From NCBI RefSeq assembly GCF_020497125.1, contig NC_059075.1:65801321-65865320 (forward strand): a DNA stretch of 64,000 nucleotides. The letters run 5' to 3'. The notes under the pieces are model-generated. The model ran no database searches. It saw only the letters and a list, made by a program, of their open reading frames with translations, and was not told the DNA's origin. Positions 1 to 10,563 of the stretch are shown here, piece after piece. Every line of letters starts with the position of its first letter. Position 1 is the first letter of the stretch. Source of the stretch: Mauremys mutica (lineage: Eukaryota > Chordata > Testudines > Geoemydidae). Made by a program: the position numbers and the translations under genes.

Positions 1-657
1 CACTCTCTCTCCGATTTGTTGATGTCCTAGAGTAAGAATTCATAAAAAATGTGGAGTAACAGTCATTAAATTGATTCTAATTCCTAAATATCTTCAGATT
101 CAACTATTTTAGTCTTCAGTAAGGCTGTTTCTCTTCCTACTATTCATCAATCTACAAGAATAAATAACAGCAAAGCAAACATTAAATTACAACAATGCAA
201 GTATTAATTTATCATAGAAAAGTAGGACAAAGGGACCTCAAGTTCAGTTTAGTTCAATTTTTCCAGTCCTATATTTCTCTTTGGCCTTATTTATTACATA
301 CAAGTCATTTCCCATCTCCTATCTTGACATCTGTTCAGATGTGTTAATATAAAGACCAAATGTATAAAAATGCAAAAACAGGTTCATACTGCTGAGCGCA
401 AGGAAGACAGGCCATCATCACTTTTATAAAGGAGTGTTTTTACTAGCTGGTAATAAAAGAATTTTGCAGCACACCAGTAGCAGAAGTGCCAACTATGTCC
501 AAAACAGAGTGCTGGTCAGCAACAGCAAATCGTAAACAAATATCTGTATGGGAATGTTATTTGTGCATACGTCAACATAGTTGATCATTTCAGCATTATC
601 AAGCAATTTAGTTTAGATAACTACATAATAAGGAAAAAAAAAATATATATATATATA

Positions 658-696
<39 letters not shown>

Positions 697-704
697 TAAA
701 TTCA

Positions 705-764
<60 letters not shown>

Positions 765-1726
765 TACACAATAAGTGGCCTGATACTGTGGATTCACTTA
801 AAAAGTTTCACCAGTTAGAAAGACTTTTGGTTCTAATGGAATTTAAAGTTTTAAAGGTTGCGACTATTACTGTAATCATGTTTCACACTGGTGAAAAGGT
901 TAAGGGTGCCTTTGTAACAGCACTTGGCTTTCCATTGCAGTGGACCCAAATTTGATTTCTAATCTGGATCTCTCCCTTTCAGGGCTGGCAGAGGTTGGGA
1001 ATGCTGCACACTTCACAAACAGATGCATGTCTGAGAAGCTCCAAAGGGTGTTCCTACCCAGTTCTACAGGGTCAGAAGGATGTAGTTTTCTATCCAGCGA
1101 TTGAACATATGTATAAAGGTAAGAAAAACTCCTTCAGGCAGGACTCCAGCAGCTTTTATGGAAGAACCTTTCCAACTAGGGAAAAAGTTATGATCACATT
1201 TAAAGGAAATAAATGAGAGAGACTAGATAAAGAAAGGAAAATGAAAACAAAAACAAGTGTAGAGGCAAGGGAAGTACCATTTATATTTCAACGTATGTGT
1301 ATGGATTGCTGCACCAAACTTCTAAACATTGCCATATGAAGCATTTTTGGTAAGTTCCCCAAATCTTGTATTTATCTGTGGCCTGGGGCTAGCTAGCGGG
1401 ATTTACAAAGGATACTTCCTTTGGGAACAAAGTTCCCACAAATCCTCTGCTTATCACCAGGTACCAGACCAAAAACCTGCTGTTCAATTGGCAGTAAAAT
1501 ATTCCTGCTAAGAAATTTGCTATTAAAGCTGTGCTTAGCTTCTGGAATACTGAAAAGGCAACAGATCTGCTTTGCTGATTCCTCTATATTCTAACAGAGA
1601 AGTATGGTTTTTTGCTGATTTTATCATTATGTTTTTGAAAGATACTTTGCCTTTGAACGGCACCCAGGCCTTTTGGGCAGAAACAGAGTCAAACATTTAA
1701 AAATAATTTTTAATAAGTTAACTTAC
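1..1726 (-). other. Intron of SIPA1L1 (left edge of window)
   Basis: No coding exon seen on either strand. The main structure is a long compound microsatellite at 641-770. The remainder looks like unremarkable AT-rich single-copy intron; short reading frames here have no recognisable family and no splice support. Confidence 0.8.
641..770. repeat. Compound microsatellite (AT)n(GT)n ... (AT)n(AC)n
   Basis: An AT run (about 641-659), a GT run to about 690, a 20-bp AT-rich spacer, a second AT run (about 711-743) and an AC run to about 766. The GT and AC blocks are mutually complementary and enclose the second AT block, so the region can fold back on itself; alternating GT is also a classic Z-DNA former. 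The short open frame across it is low-complexity translation, not a gene. Confidence 0.95.
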
Positions 1727-1845
1727 ATGACCCTGCTTATTTGGAGACAAGTGAACAACAGGATCCTGCCTCATCAGTCTTCCACTGGGGCTGTCTCTGA
1801 AGGATGGCAGTACTTTTGATACAGCTGGGAGATGGCATGTGGGTT
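1727..1845 (-). CDS. SIPA1L1: SIPA1L1 exon, C-terminal region, last in window (119 bp)
   Basis: Two bases (AA) complete a codon, giving Glu when joined to the G ending the previous exon, then 39 codons: [39 protein letters not shown]. Acceptor ...gtattgcag, donor CAT/gtaagt, phase 0 exit. The sequence is nearly identical to mammalian SIPA1L1 (mammals have AFRES where this has SFRDS). The next exon should begin with the Ser-rich SDSHYSSHSS-type segment; nothing like it is seen in 1-1726, so it is presumably to the left of the window. Confidence 0.94.
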
Positions 1846-3340
1846 CTGCAATACAGCAAGCAACATTGCACTTACACAGTATATGCACTGTAGGGGCATC
1901 TGAGACAAATTAAGAAAACTTGAAACCTGATGTTACAGTTTGATTTTTCCCCACTGCTGTCATTAACCAAAACCTTTGGACATTCAGTCATAAATTTATT
2001 TCAAAATACAGAATGTATGGTATACAAACCGCATGTGAACAACCAAATGCCAAGTCCTCACCCGTAGTAAATCAGTACAGCTCCACTGAAGTCAATGAAG
2101 CCATGAATATTTACATCAGGTGAGGATTGTGCCGCACGTATCCAAGAGGATGGGGCCAGGATATTAAACCAGGTGCTGGCATACCATGAAAATGAATGTC
2201 TCTTTGTTCACATGGCCAGAGGACAATAAATTAGAAAGCTTGGTCCATCCCTGTTTAGCTGTGCTGTAAGCAAGGCAGAACAGACAAGTTACAGTGATCA
2301 CTTAACTATACACATTTATTTCCCCTTTGAACTTCAAGCACATCTTGTATAAGTACCCCAAGTATTTCTCATCAAACCATCTATAAACAAACAGATATTT
2401 TTAAAAGAATCTATTGTCTAGTCCTAAACAGCAATATCATCTGTCGTACTATTTCTGTACCACTCAATGGTTTTGACTGTACTCCATGAAAATCCAGTTA
2501 TTGACCTGTAGTGTAACTTGTTCTTCGAGATGTGGGTGCCGATGTGTATTCCACTCAGGTGCACATGTACCCAGCCAATCGAAGCAAGAGAACTTTGCTT
2601 TGTAGTACCCATCGGGGCAATGTTCATGCCCTCTGGCCTTCAGAGCCCCTCCCATGGCTAAATAAGGGCAGCACCACCCCAACCACCCTCAGTTCCTTTG
2701 CACCAGAATCCAAGACTAGGACAAAGGGTGGGTTGTGGAATACATATCTGCACCCACATCTTGAAGAACAAGTTATAGTACAGGTAAATAACTTTTTTCT
2801 TCAACTGGTTGCAGACATGTCTTCCACTGAGGTGACTCACAAACAATACTGGTGGGAGATAGGGCTTGGAGTCTTCTTAAACAATGACTGCAGAACTGCC
2901 TTTCCAACTGACTTCCTTTCCCATCTGACCTAGATGCTGTGGTAATCACATAAGGTTTGGCAAAAGAATGGACAGAAAACCATGCAGCAGCTCTGCAAAT
3001 GTCCCCAAGATTGACATATCACTGAAAAATGCAATTGACGAGGCTTGAGTCCTTGCTGAATGAGCCCGTAAGGACTGTAGGGGCGTGGTCTGAGCTATTC
3101 CATAAGTTGTGGTAATGCAGGAAGTTATCGACCTAGAAATCGTCTGCCCAGATACTGGCTGACCTTTCATATGATCCACACAAGACACAAAGAGCTGAGG
3201 TGGTAATGAACAAAATGATTTAATTCTTTCCAGACAGAATGTCAGGCATGATCTCATATCTAACATATGAAGCTGCTGTTCATCTGCATTCAAGCAACAA
3301 AGAATCCTGTGGCACCTTATAGACTAACAGACGTTTTGCA

Positions 3341-3380
3341 GCATGAGCTTTCGTGGGTGAATACCCACTTCTTCAGATGC
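3341..3380 (-). ncRNA. Hammerhead ribozyme-like motif, minus-strand mirror copy
   Basis: Because the arms are perfect reverse complements, the same motif exists on the minus strand: CTGAAGA at 3376-3370, GAAA at 3352-3349, predicted cleavage after the C at 3345. This copy lies in the sense direction of SIPA1L1 transcription and would be present in its pre-mRNA. Same caveat about one extra A next to stem II. Confidence 0.45.
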
Positions 3381-3388
3381 AAGGTCTT

Positions 3389-3428
3389 GCATCTGAAGAA
3401 GTGGGTATTCACCCACGAAAGCTCATGC
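3389..3428 (+). ncRNA. Hammerhead ribozyme-like motif (Penelope type), + strand
   Basis: Core CTGAAGA at 3393-3399, stem II GTGGGT/ACCCAC (3401-3406 with 3411-3416, loop ATTC), GAAA at 3417-3420, then GCTC and ATGC. GCAT (3389-3392) pairs with ATGC (3425-3428) as stem I, placing the predicted cleavage after C3424. Stem III is minimal, as described for hammerheads in Penelope-like elements. One extra A (3400) between the CUGANGA box and stem II departs from the strict consensus, so activity is uncertain. Confidence 0.5.
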
Positions 3429-5235
3429 TGCAAAACGTCTGTTAGTCTATAAGGTGCCACAGGATTCTTTGTTGCTTTTACAGATCCAGACTAACACGGC
3501 TACCCCTCTGATATCTGCATTCAAGTGTGTCTTAGGAAAGAATACCTGTAAGTGGATAGGGTGGTTAAGATGAAACTGCAAAACTTTTTTTGACAAAATG
3601 TTTGGATGTGGCCTCAGGGACACTTTGTCTTTGAAGAACTGTGTATATAGAGGCTATGCCATAAGGGTTTGCAGTTTGCTTACTCTTTTTGCAGAAGTTA
3701 TAGCAATAAGAAAGGCTGTCATTGGGGAAATGAGAGACAAGAAGCATGATGCTACTAACACAAATGGAGGACCCATGAGGGCGGCCAGTACAGTATTGAG
3801 GTCCCACAATGGGACTGTTTCCTTCACAGGTGGAAAGTGCCTTTCAGAAATCTCACTACCATGAAGTTTGAGAAAACTGACCTCCCTTGGATTGGAGGAT
3901 AGAATGATCGTTGCTGAGTGGCCCCTCAACAAGATAAGAGCCAGATCTGAGGATTTCAAATGTAGTAAGTAATCCAAATCTCCTGAACACAAGTTAACAT
4001 TCTCTTATTGACCAAACTGAAAAATGTTTCTGCTTGGCCAAACAGGTAGTACTAGTAGATGATTAGAACTCTCCTAACTGCTTCTGAACATTGATCTTCA
4101 TTCTCACCTAGCCATCCACCATCCGTGCTGTGAAGTGTAACACTGCTCAGTGCCAGATGTGCAACCTGGCCATGGCATTGATTCACTAGGTTGGGAAGAT
4201 AAACACAAGATCTGGGAGTTTGAACAGACAGACTGAGGTCAAAAAACGAACATTGTCTTGGCCAACCTGGTGCAATGAGAATCAGTTTGGCATGGTTCAA
4301 CTTCAGTTTGAGGATACCCTGAGAGAAACCGTAACATAGCCTGGAGTTCATAAAAAATGTAACTTCTCATGTGTCTTTTCAGAAAACAAAGACTGTCCAT
4401 CAAATGGTATTTCTTCTATGGTCTGATTTTATGTACAGAGCAATGCCTGAGTTCTGCAGCCAAGAAGCCCTCTTCATTGAGACATGGCAGTGTGCCTTCC
4501 TCCTCTTCTAAGAGGAGTGTGAGTCTCTTTGAGCCCGGGAGTGGCCCTGATTAGTTTTATGAGTTCTCTTCCTTGGGGGAGCAGATGAAGGGGACTGGTC
4601 CCTTTTTCTCTGAGAAGGGTCTGAATCTGGTGGCCTATCCAAGGTCCACACCAGCTCTGAATACTGATGGCCCTGGTATCTGCAGTGGGCCAAATCTGGC
4701 TTCATGGCTTGTTCCATGAGGTGCTGTTTTAAACACAAGTGCAAGGCAACTTGAGTGCTTTTCTTAAAAGAATGGCAAATGGAGCACTCATTTGTTGTAT
4801 TTTAGGAGAGAGAGACAATAAACATGTATGGGGATTGTTATTTGGAAATGCCACCCCGCAAAAAGGATGGAGCTTAAATCCTGGTGAGGGCATAGTACCA
4901 TATAACACTTATAAACAGAACTAATTCCTAAACTGACTACAAGGGTATTGCTAATTAACAATTTACAGACAATCGCACCGTTGTTGTCAGAAACCGAGAG
5001 GTAAAATCCACACAGGAAGCTCCAACTCAAGCTGCAGCAGTGAGAAGGAACTGAGGGGGGGGTCAGAGTAGTGTCACCCTGATATAGGTATGGAAGAGGC
5101 TGAGGGCCACAGGATGCAAGTGCTGTCCCAACAGGGACTGCTAAGCAAAATTCTCTGACTTCGGTGCGTTGGGTGCATGCACATCTGAGCGGAATACAGT
5201 TCTGCAATGACTTGAAGAAGAAACAGCATATATTT

Positions 5236-5400
5236 GGCCTTGTCTACATGAGAAAGTTGTACCAATTTAACTAAAACAATTTAGAAATGGAATTAATTAA
5301 ATGTGTGCAATCTCCTTGTTTGGACACTCGTACTTGGTTTAAGTGTGCCTTATATCAGTTTAAGGTAAGTGGATAAGGAGGTGTTTGAATATAAAAAGCA
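5236..5400. mobile_element. Decayed MITE (ggccttgtctaca-type end)
   Basis: Begins ggccttgtctacatg and continues with A/T-rich internal sequence including tttggacactcgtactt and atatcagtttaagg, which resemble a turtle non-autonomous Harbinger-like family with gtctacac ends. The right inverted end is not recognisable, so the boundary is approximate. Confidence 0.45.
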
Positions 5401-5649
5401 GTTAATTCTTTTCTGAGAGGTCGCTATAGAAGTATAGAGGTCTTGCATGGAGGGTTCCCCAGAAATATATATTTGCTTTCAAAGAGCTAAAAGAGGATGG
5501 GTCTTGGTGACAGTTCTTCACATGGACCTTTTAGAGATACTGAATACTCCGCATTCTTAAAATGCAACATTTAAGAGAAATTTGTGCTTACAAAAACCAA
5601 GGAACTTAGAGTACTAGAGGGTCACAGACTTCATAGTTTTTGTAGGGTG

Positions 5650-6400
5650 AGTTTATCGCACTTTCCAGGGGCTCCTTGAATCCCTCCATTCCACCTCATG
5701 AGCTCCCTACATGCCACCCTCCTAACCCGCACTGTCTCGGGGATTCCCTTGAAATGTCACCCAATCTCCCCTGCTGCCAAGGGTTCTGTGTGACCCCCAC
5801 ATTCTCCCTCCTCCCATACCAGGGTTCCCCATTCTCCCCCACTATGCTGGCAGATGTGTACACCCCCGTTCCCACCTCCCCCACAGCCTCCATTCTCCCC
5901 TTTTTGCCCATGGCTGTGTGCCCCCCCCATTTCTCACTTACCCCTTTCCAAGGGCTGTGTGCTACCCTTTCCCCATGGCTGCATGTCCTCCTTCTCCCAT
6001 ACTAGGCTCTTCCAATCTCTTCTTCCACGAGGGGTTCTGTGTGCCCCCCTTCCTCCATTTCAGGGTCCTCTATTCTCCCCCCACGAGGGGCTCTGTGTTT
6101 GCCCCCATTCCTTTCATCTCTTCTCCCTGAAGGCGAGTCTGTCTGCTCCCCATTTACTCTTCCCCCTATAGTAGGGTCTCCCTCATGCTAAGGGCTCTAT
6201 GTACACCCCCCCTTCCCACTTCCTTCCATGTTCATCATTACCCCTTCCCTCCTATGCCAGAGACCTTATCTGCCCCTCATTCCCACCTTTCACCCATGCC
6301 AGGGGCTGTTTTCCCTCTTCCCCACATACCATGGTCCCCCAAACTCTGCCACCAATAATTTTTCCCCAAATCAATAGTGTTCTGGTTACTGATGGCTAGA
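5650..6400. repeat. Pyrimidine-rich degenerate tandem repeat
   Basis: About 750 bp of C/T-rich sequence in which variants of 'ccatgggctgtgtgcccccc...tctccc' recur at irregular spacing (for example near 5910, 5955, 6020, 6080, 6190). Overlapping proline-rich open frames in all three plus frames are a by-product of the low complexity. It looks like a decayed VNTR. Confidence 0.6.
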
Positions 6401-8343
6401 ACATTCCCTGAAAAATTGGAATTGATTGAATGCAGCATTCAGAAGTTATCATGTTACCTTCATACCCACAAACAGTAATGCCATCAAGTGTAGCATAAGG
6501 CATTCACAAGCTTGATCAACCAGTTGCAACCGGGCAAAGTACAGATGAGAGCTATCCAAATTTCCTCAATATAGCTACTCTCTCTCTCAATCTTTATCTA
6601 TAGCATTGTTATCATTCTAGCCCTAATGAGTCCTCTTACTCTGGTAAATGTGACAAAATGGTGATTTGGTGCAATGGACAAACATTCTTTAAAGTCTAGG
6701 GTGAGGCAGAAACAGCAGTGTGTGAACCTACCGTGACTTATGTCCTACCTATTTACAAACCCTAATATTGCCTTCTTAAAGCTAAAGAATTCTAATTATT
6801 TTGTAGTGAACCAAACTGCTACATAGCCTCATCAGGACTGACATTACAGCTTCCAGTCAGAACTGTCTGAATGCAGGACACTACCCAAGAGAGATACTGA
6901 GAAATAGCCCTGTATCCTCCCTCTTTGCTTTTGACGGATCTTGGGACCACCTTTCCCACCAGAAACACAATTTTTACTGCTCCTTTCATTTTCTTTAAGC
7001 CAATACTGTAGCACCTAACATTCCACAGCAGAACCTGCTGGCAGCTCTATTCAATGCCAGCACCAATACACAACAGAGAAGCTGCAGAAGTAATGCTGAA
7101 CAAGAGATCAGTTTTACATGTGTCGTTACCATCACAACAGTATGAAAACATATGCAATTAAAAATCATTCTGTCAGAATGAGAACAGATGAGTATAATCA
7201 CAGGTTTTCCATGTTAAAAGGAGAAAGAGATGACAGATGGCTTCATTAATAAGGCACAGCTCATTAAGGCTCTGAAGTTACTGGAATAAAGTACGTCTTC
7301 AGAAACTGAGAATCACAATGCACTTCCCAATGCCTGCTGCATTCACTGAATCCTTTCTTCTGTGTTCAAGACTAGCACATTTATATAGGAATAAGAGCAA
7401 ACTACAATGCAGTAAGAAGATCTTATGTGCAGACAAGGTTGGGAAAGATATGGGCTTACAAGAGTAGCTTCAATTCCTTGGTCCTAAAATGTCCTAAATT
7501 CCTACTAACCTATAACAACAGAAGAATTTAAAAAAATAGCAACCTTGACCAAACTAGTCATATTGTAAAAATGTAATTGGTTGGCTATTGTAGGGCAAAA
7601 CTTGTATTAGTGTCAGACTCTCACTGGTATCAACTAGTGTCAAATTGTCACCTCAATGCACAACAGCGATATATAAAGGAGAAAAAGGTCTATGTACTGA
7701 AACGCCAAATGAGGGCTTAACAGTGCAAATCTTCAGTACCCAGCTGTTTTATATAGTTAATATATTTCTTCAGCTGACAACTTAATTGCAAAATGCAAAG
7801 AAAATGTATACACTGATGGAAGGCAATTCTAACCAAGCTACAGATATATTTCACTATTTAAACTTTAATTGCATTTTTTCCATTTTGTACATGGGATTAT
7901 TATAGCTTCAATGATCAAACAATCAATTTGCATTTATATTGCACCATTTGAAAGAGAAAATCACAAACACTTAAGATAAACTAAGCGAAAATTAAACTAA
8001 GCCGAACCACTGGGGAGAGTAGGTGTGGTCAAACAAGTCTTCAACAGCAAGACAAACTAAGAAGTGTGTCTATCTAAATTCTTAAGGACATGGTGTTCCA
8101 GAGAATGGGAGAATTATGAAAGGTTTAGCCTCACAACTGCAGTTCTTCCTCAGGTGATACTCAGAGGTCTCAAAGACACAGACTGAAGTATATCTAAGAT
8201 CTAATAATTCATTCTGATTAATAAGAGTAACATTCACAAAGAGAAAATACAGTGCTTTAGAAGCTTCTCTCACTGCATGGCGAAATATATTGCCAAAATC
8301 ACCTTGTGGTTAACACTCTTTGCTTACTGCAGAAGTTACCTAC

Positions 8344-8468
8344 CCATCTGGTCAGCAATACTATCCTCACTCCTCTGCCAGCTTGGTGTGGATTTGCCGC
8401 TGCCACCAGTATCTGTCTGCGTGTTCTGCCTGTCAATGGAGGCAGGGGATCTACGACTCATTCCGAAC
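8344..8468 (-). CDS. SIPA1L1: SIPA1L1 exon, Ser-rich region (125 bp)
   Basis: One base completes the split Gly codon, then 41 codons and the first base of the next codon; acceptor ...actacaacag, donor ATGG/gtaggt. It encodes [49 protein letters not shown] and [11 protein letters not shown] look like basophilic or proline-directed phosphorylation sites (inference). Exit phase is 1. In mammals a short in-frame segment (about 20 residues beginning AYSYRGPQDF, from memory) can follow here; it was not found, but the next exon found also joins in frame. Confidence 0.94.
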
Positions 8469-8932
8469 CTGTTGTAGTGTCCCCAAAACAAAGGTAGACA
8501 ACAGTTTTAATTATGCTTAAATCCCATGTAGAAGAATAGCACTTACAGAAAAACGCTTATTACATCAAGTAACTTGACCCAGAAATCCAGAAACATAGCT
8601 TCTTGTGGGATTTATAATGCTTTTCCTTTCAGTTGTTGGAGGTCACTTACCACCTCTTATTTATAAAATACACAGTATATATATTAAACCATTAATTTAC
8701 TGAGCACCTCTGTTCAAGAACCCCTGGTATCAGTTAAAAAAACTAATTATTTAACCCAAAATTGGTCCTGTGTACTAAATCACCAGTCAGCATGCTAAGT
8801 CGGATGAACTTTTTCTGTTCTTAAAATATGCTAAATTATTTTGTTGCAAGATGCATTCTGGAAGCGTTAGTTGTTTTTACTAATGTAAACAGTAGATTCA
8901 CCTTTTTCAGTTGACAATCATTGAGTTTTGAG

Positions 8933-9090
8933 CACTGCTTACTTTGTGCCAGGCCTTGCCAAGGCTGAGCCCCGGCACTTTTAGGCTTGGCAGTTTATAG
9001 CCCCGGCACCTCTGGGCCTGCTGCATCAGTTATGAATGTAAAGAAACTGCTTGAGCCCCGGCACCTTTTTTCATTACAAATTAAGCACTG
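8933..9090. mobile_element. Short hAT non-autonomous element with perfect 8-bp TSD
   Basis: Ends cactgcttactttgtgcc and acaaattaagcactg are imperfect inverted repeats. The element is flanked on both sides by gttttgag (8925-8932 and 9091-9098), the 8-bp duplication typical of hAT transposition. Internal sequence carries three copies of gagccccggcac-like text. No coding capacity. Confidence 0.85.
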
Positions 9091-9257
9091 GTTTTGAGAG
9101 AACTATTTCGAGAGAACAAACAAGAGGCACCAAGGAAAAAGTTGAATTTGTTTTTTGCAATTTCCCACCCCAGTAGGCATCAACATGAGATTTTTAATTC
9201 TTCAGCCAAAAATGAGTGAAAAATTAGGGGGGCAAAAGGTTGTTTAACTGGTTTTCA

Positions 9258-9424
9258 GTGTTGCTGTAGCCATGATGGTCCCAGGATATGAGAGAGACAA
9301 GGTTGGGGAGGTAATAGCTTTTACTGCACCAAGTTCTGTTGGTAGAAGGTACAGAGAGCTGAGGAAGATCACTGTTCAGCTTGAAAGCTTGTACCTTGGC
9401 CACCAACAGAAGTTGGTCCAATAC
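9258..9424. mobile_element. Second Penelope-like terminus, inverted-repeat type
   Basis: Starts gtgttgctgtagccatgatgg and contains a forward segment near 9331-9343 (aagttctgttggt) and its inverse near 9401-9417 (accaacagaagtt), the same head-to-inverted-body layout as the insertion at 3295-3512, with which it shares the reverse of the cggctac-type end. It belongs to a different subfamily and is older, with many substitutions. Family assignment from memory. Confidence 0.55.
9348..9395 (+). ncRNA. Degenerate hammerhead-like motif
   Basis: CTGAGGA (9359-9365) fits the CUGANGA box and GAAA is at 9383-9386. GGTAC (9348-9352) can pair with GTACC (9391-9395) as stem I. Stem II, which should join 9366 to 9382, is mostly unpaired, so this copy is probably dead; it supports the motif being a feature of the element family. 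Confidence 0.35.
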
Positions 9425-9750
9425 CTGATTGGTTTGTCACATGACCAGTCATGAGGAAGTCCAATGGGCTAATGATGCCTCCAAAGGCTGAATTAGAATT
9501 CTTTTTTATTCAAGCACCAATTTCATATAAAGCAGAGCTTTTTAAGTCTGATTTCATTCACTAAAGGTGTGATTTAAAGATTACAAATTTTACTGAAAGC
9601 CAGTGGAACTGTGGCCCCAACTCACTTAGGCTCTTTTGAAAAAGTAAGTATTTAAAAGGTGCTGGATCAACAGTCCTAGACCATGAAGTGCTATCTAGCC
9701 ACACAAGTACAACATAGGGAGTGACTGCATGAATTTCCCTACACTGCCAT

Positions 9751-9937
9751 TCATAGAATATTAGGGTTGGAAGGGACCTCAGGAGGTCATCTAGTCCAAC
9801 CCCCTGCTCAAAGCAGGGCCATTCCCCAGACAGATTTTTGCCCCCGATTCTCTAAATGGTCCCCTCAAAGATTGAACTGACAACTCTGGGTTTAACAGGC
9901 CAATGCTCAAACCACTGAGCTAGCCCCCCCCCCCCCA
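9751..9937 (-). mobile_element. Cry I-type tRNA-derived SINE
   Basis: On the minus strand it reads from a G-rich head into tagctcagtggtttgagc (box A region, 9922-9912), then a box B-like cagttcaatc (around 9880-9870), and ends in gggttggaagggacc...attctatga, the 3' tail shared with turtle LINEs. This SINE family is diagnostic of cryptodiran turtles (established knowledge). The head includes a 14-base C run on the plus strand. Confidence 0.85.
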
Positions 9938-10278
9938 TTAAAGTGGGCTGTGAGGTTTTACAGACTTCATAGACTATTTTATCCTTGGCTTATCTGCTGC
10001 GGTGACCAGCATGTCACTACGTGCCAACAGTAGCAGTGATTTTGGGGATGTGGGCATTTGTCCATTAATAACTAGATTGAAAGCACCAATGCATTCCACA
10101 TGGGCCATGGAATAGCCATTACCTGGGTAATTTAGGGTGAATGACTGATTTGGGTTAGTTTCAAACTTGAGGCTTTGAGATAATGGATCAGCTTTGGCTG
10201 AGATAGATGAATATCTGAAGCCATTGTTTTTCCTTAATTTCCACACACATTTTTGGGTGGGATTTTCAAAAGTGCCTA

Positions 10279-10563
10279 AGGGTATGTCTACACTGCAATA
10301 AATGCCCAAAGCTGGCCTATGTCAACTGGCTCAGACTCATGGGGTGCAGGCTGCAAAGCTATAAAATTGGACTGTAGATGTTTGGATTAGGCTGGAGCCT
10401 GTGCTCTGGGACCCTCCCCCATTGCAGGTTCCCAGAGCCCAGGCTCCAGCCCAAGCTGGAATAGCTACACTGCAATTTTATAGCTCCGCAGTCTAAGCCC
10501 CCTGAGCCCGAGTCAGCTGAGACAGGCCAGTTGCAGGTGTTTTACTGGACTGTTGACATACCG
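10279..10563. mobile_element. Palindromic MITE with ggtatgtctaca ends
   Basis: Left end aagggtatgtctacactgca, right end ...ctgttgacatacc, nearly mirror images. Much of the interior is also self-complementary: gctataaaattggactgtag pairs with the segment near 10468-10490, and the centre gggaccctcccccattgcag pairs with ...ggttcccag. The whole forms one long imperfect hairpin, as in Harbinger-like foldback elements of turtles. No coding. Confidence 0.75.

Larger units (their letters stand above)
3295..3512 (-). mobile_element. Penelope-like element terminus forming a perfect 92-bp inverted repeat
   Basis: Arms 3292-3383 and 3386-3477 are exact reverse complements separated by two bases, followed by a unique tail (3478-3512, ending cggctacccctctgat). 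The insertion is flanked by a perfect 13-bp target duplication atctgcattcaag at 3282-3294 and 3513-3525, so it arrived by retrotransposition into the DIRS copy. I recognise the sequence as the terminal part of a Penelope/Neptune-type element common in turtles (memory). The inverted arrangement fits the head-to-head partial repeats of that class or a twin-priming event. Each arm carries a hammerhead-like motif. Confidence 0.75.
2505..5232 (-). mobile_element. DIRS-type tyrosine-recombinase retrotransposon, internally deleted
   Basis: DIRS elements use a tyrosine recombinase instead of a DDE integrase. Reading down the minus strand: a terminal region (5232-4790), a gag-like segment (4744-4508, PPRKRTHKTNQGHSRAQRD), then recombinase-region segments at 4351-4052 (HAKLILIAPGWPR), 3992-3654 (ending FLIAITSAKRVSKLQ) and 3293-2946 (SLRAHSARTQASSIAFFSD, the part before the catalytic tyrosine), and a second terminal region near 2505-2760. 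Multiple stops and frame changes break it. The reverse transcriptase and RNase H part expected between the gag-like and recombinase parts is absent, so this is a deletion derivative. Family assignment is from memory of vertebrate DIRS proteins; a matching second copy sits at 47440-49650. Confidence 0.75.
1846..8343 (-). other. Intron of SIPA1L1 with DIRS, Penelope and C-rich repeat
   Basis: Holds a decayed DIRS element (2505-5232), a Penelope-type insertion inside it, a MITE remnant (5236-5400) and a pyrimidine-rich tandem region (5650-6400). Around 2060-2140 is a fragment of a short foldback repeat with the core TCCACTGAAGTCAATG. From 6400 to 8343 I see only AT-rich intron sequence without recognisable elements. 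Confidence 0.8.

Noticed and set aside
5676..6171. Overlapping proline-rich frames
   Set aside because: All three plus frames are open because the strand is C/T-rich; typical of a decayed tandem repeat.
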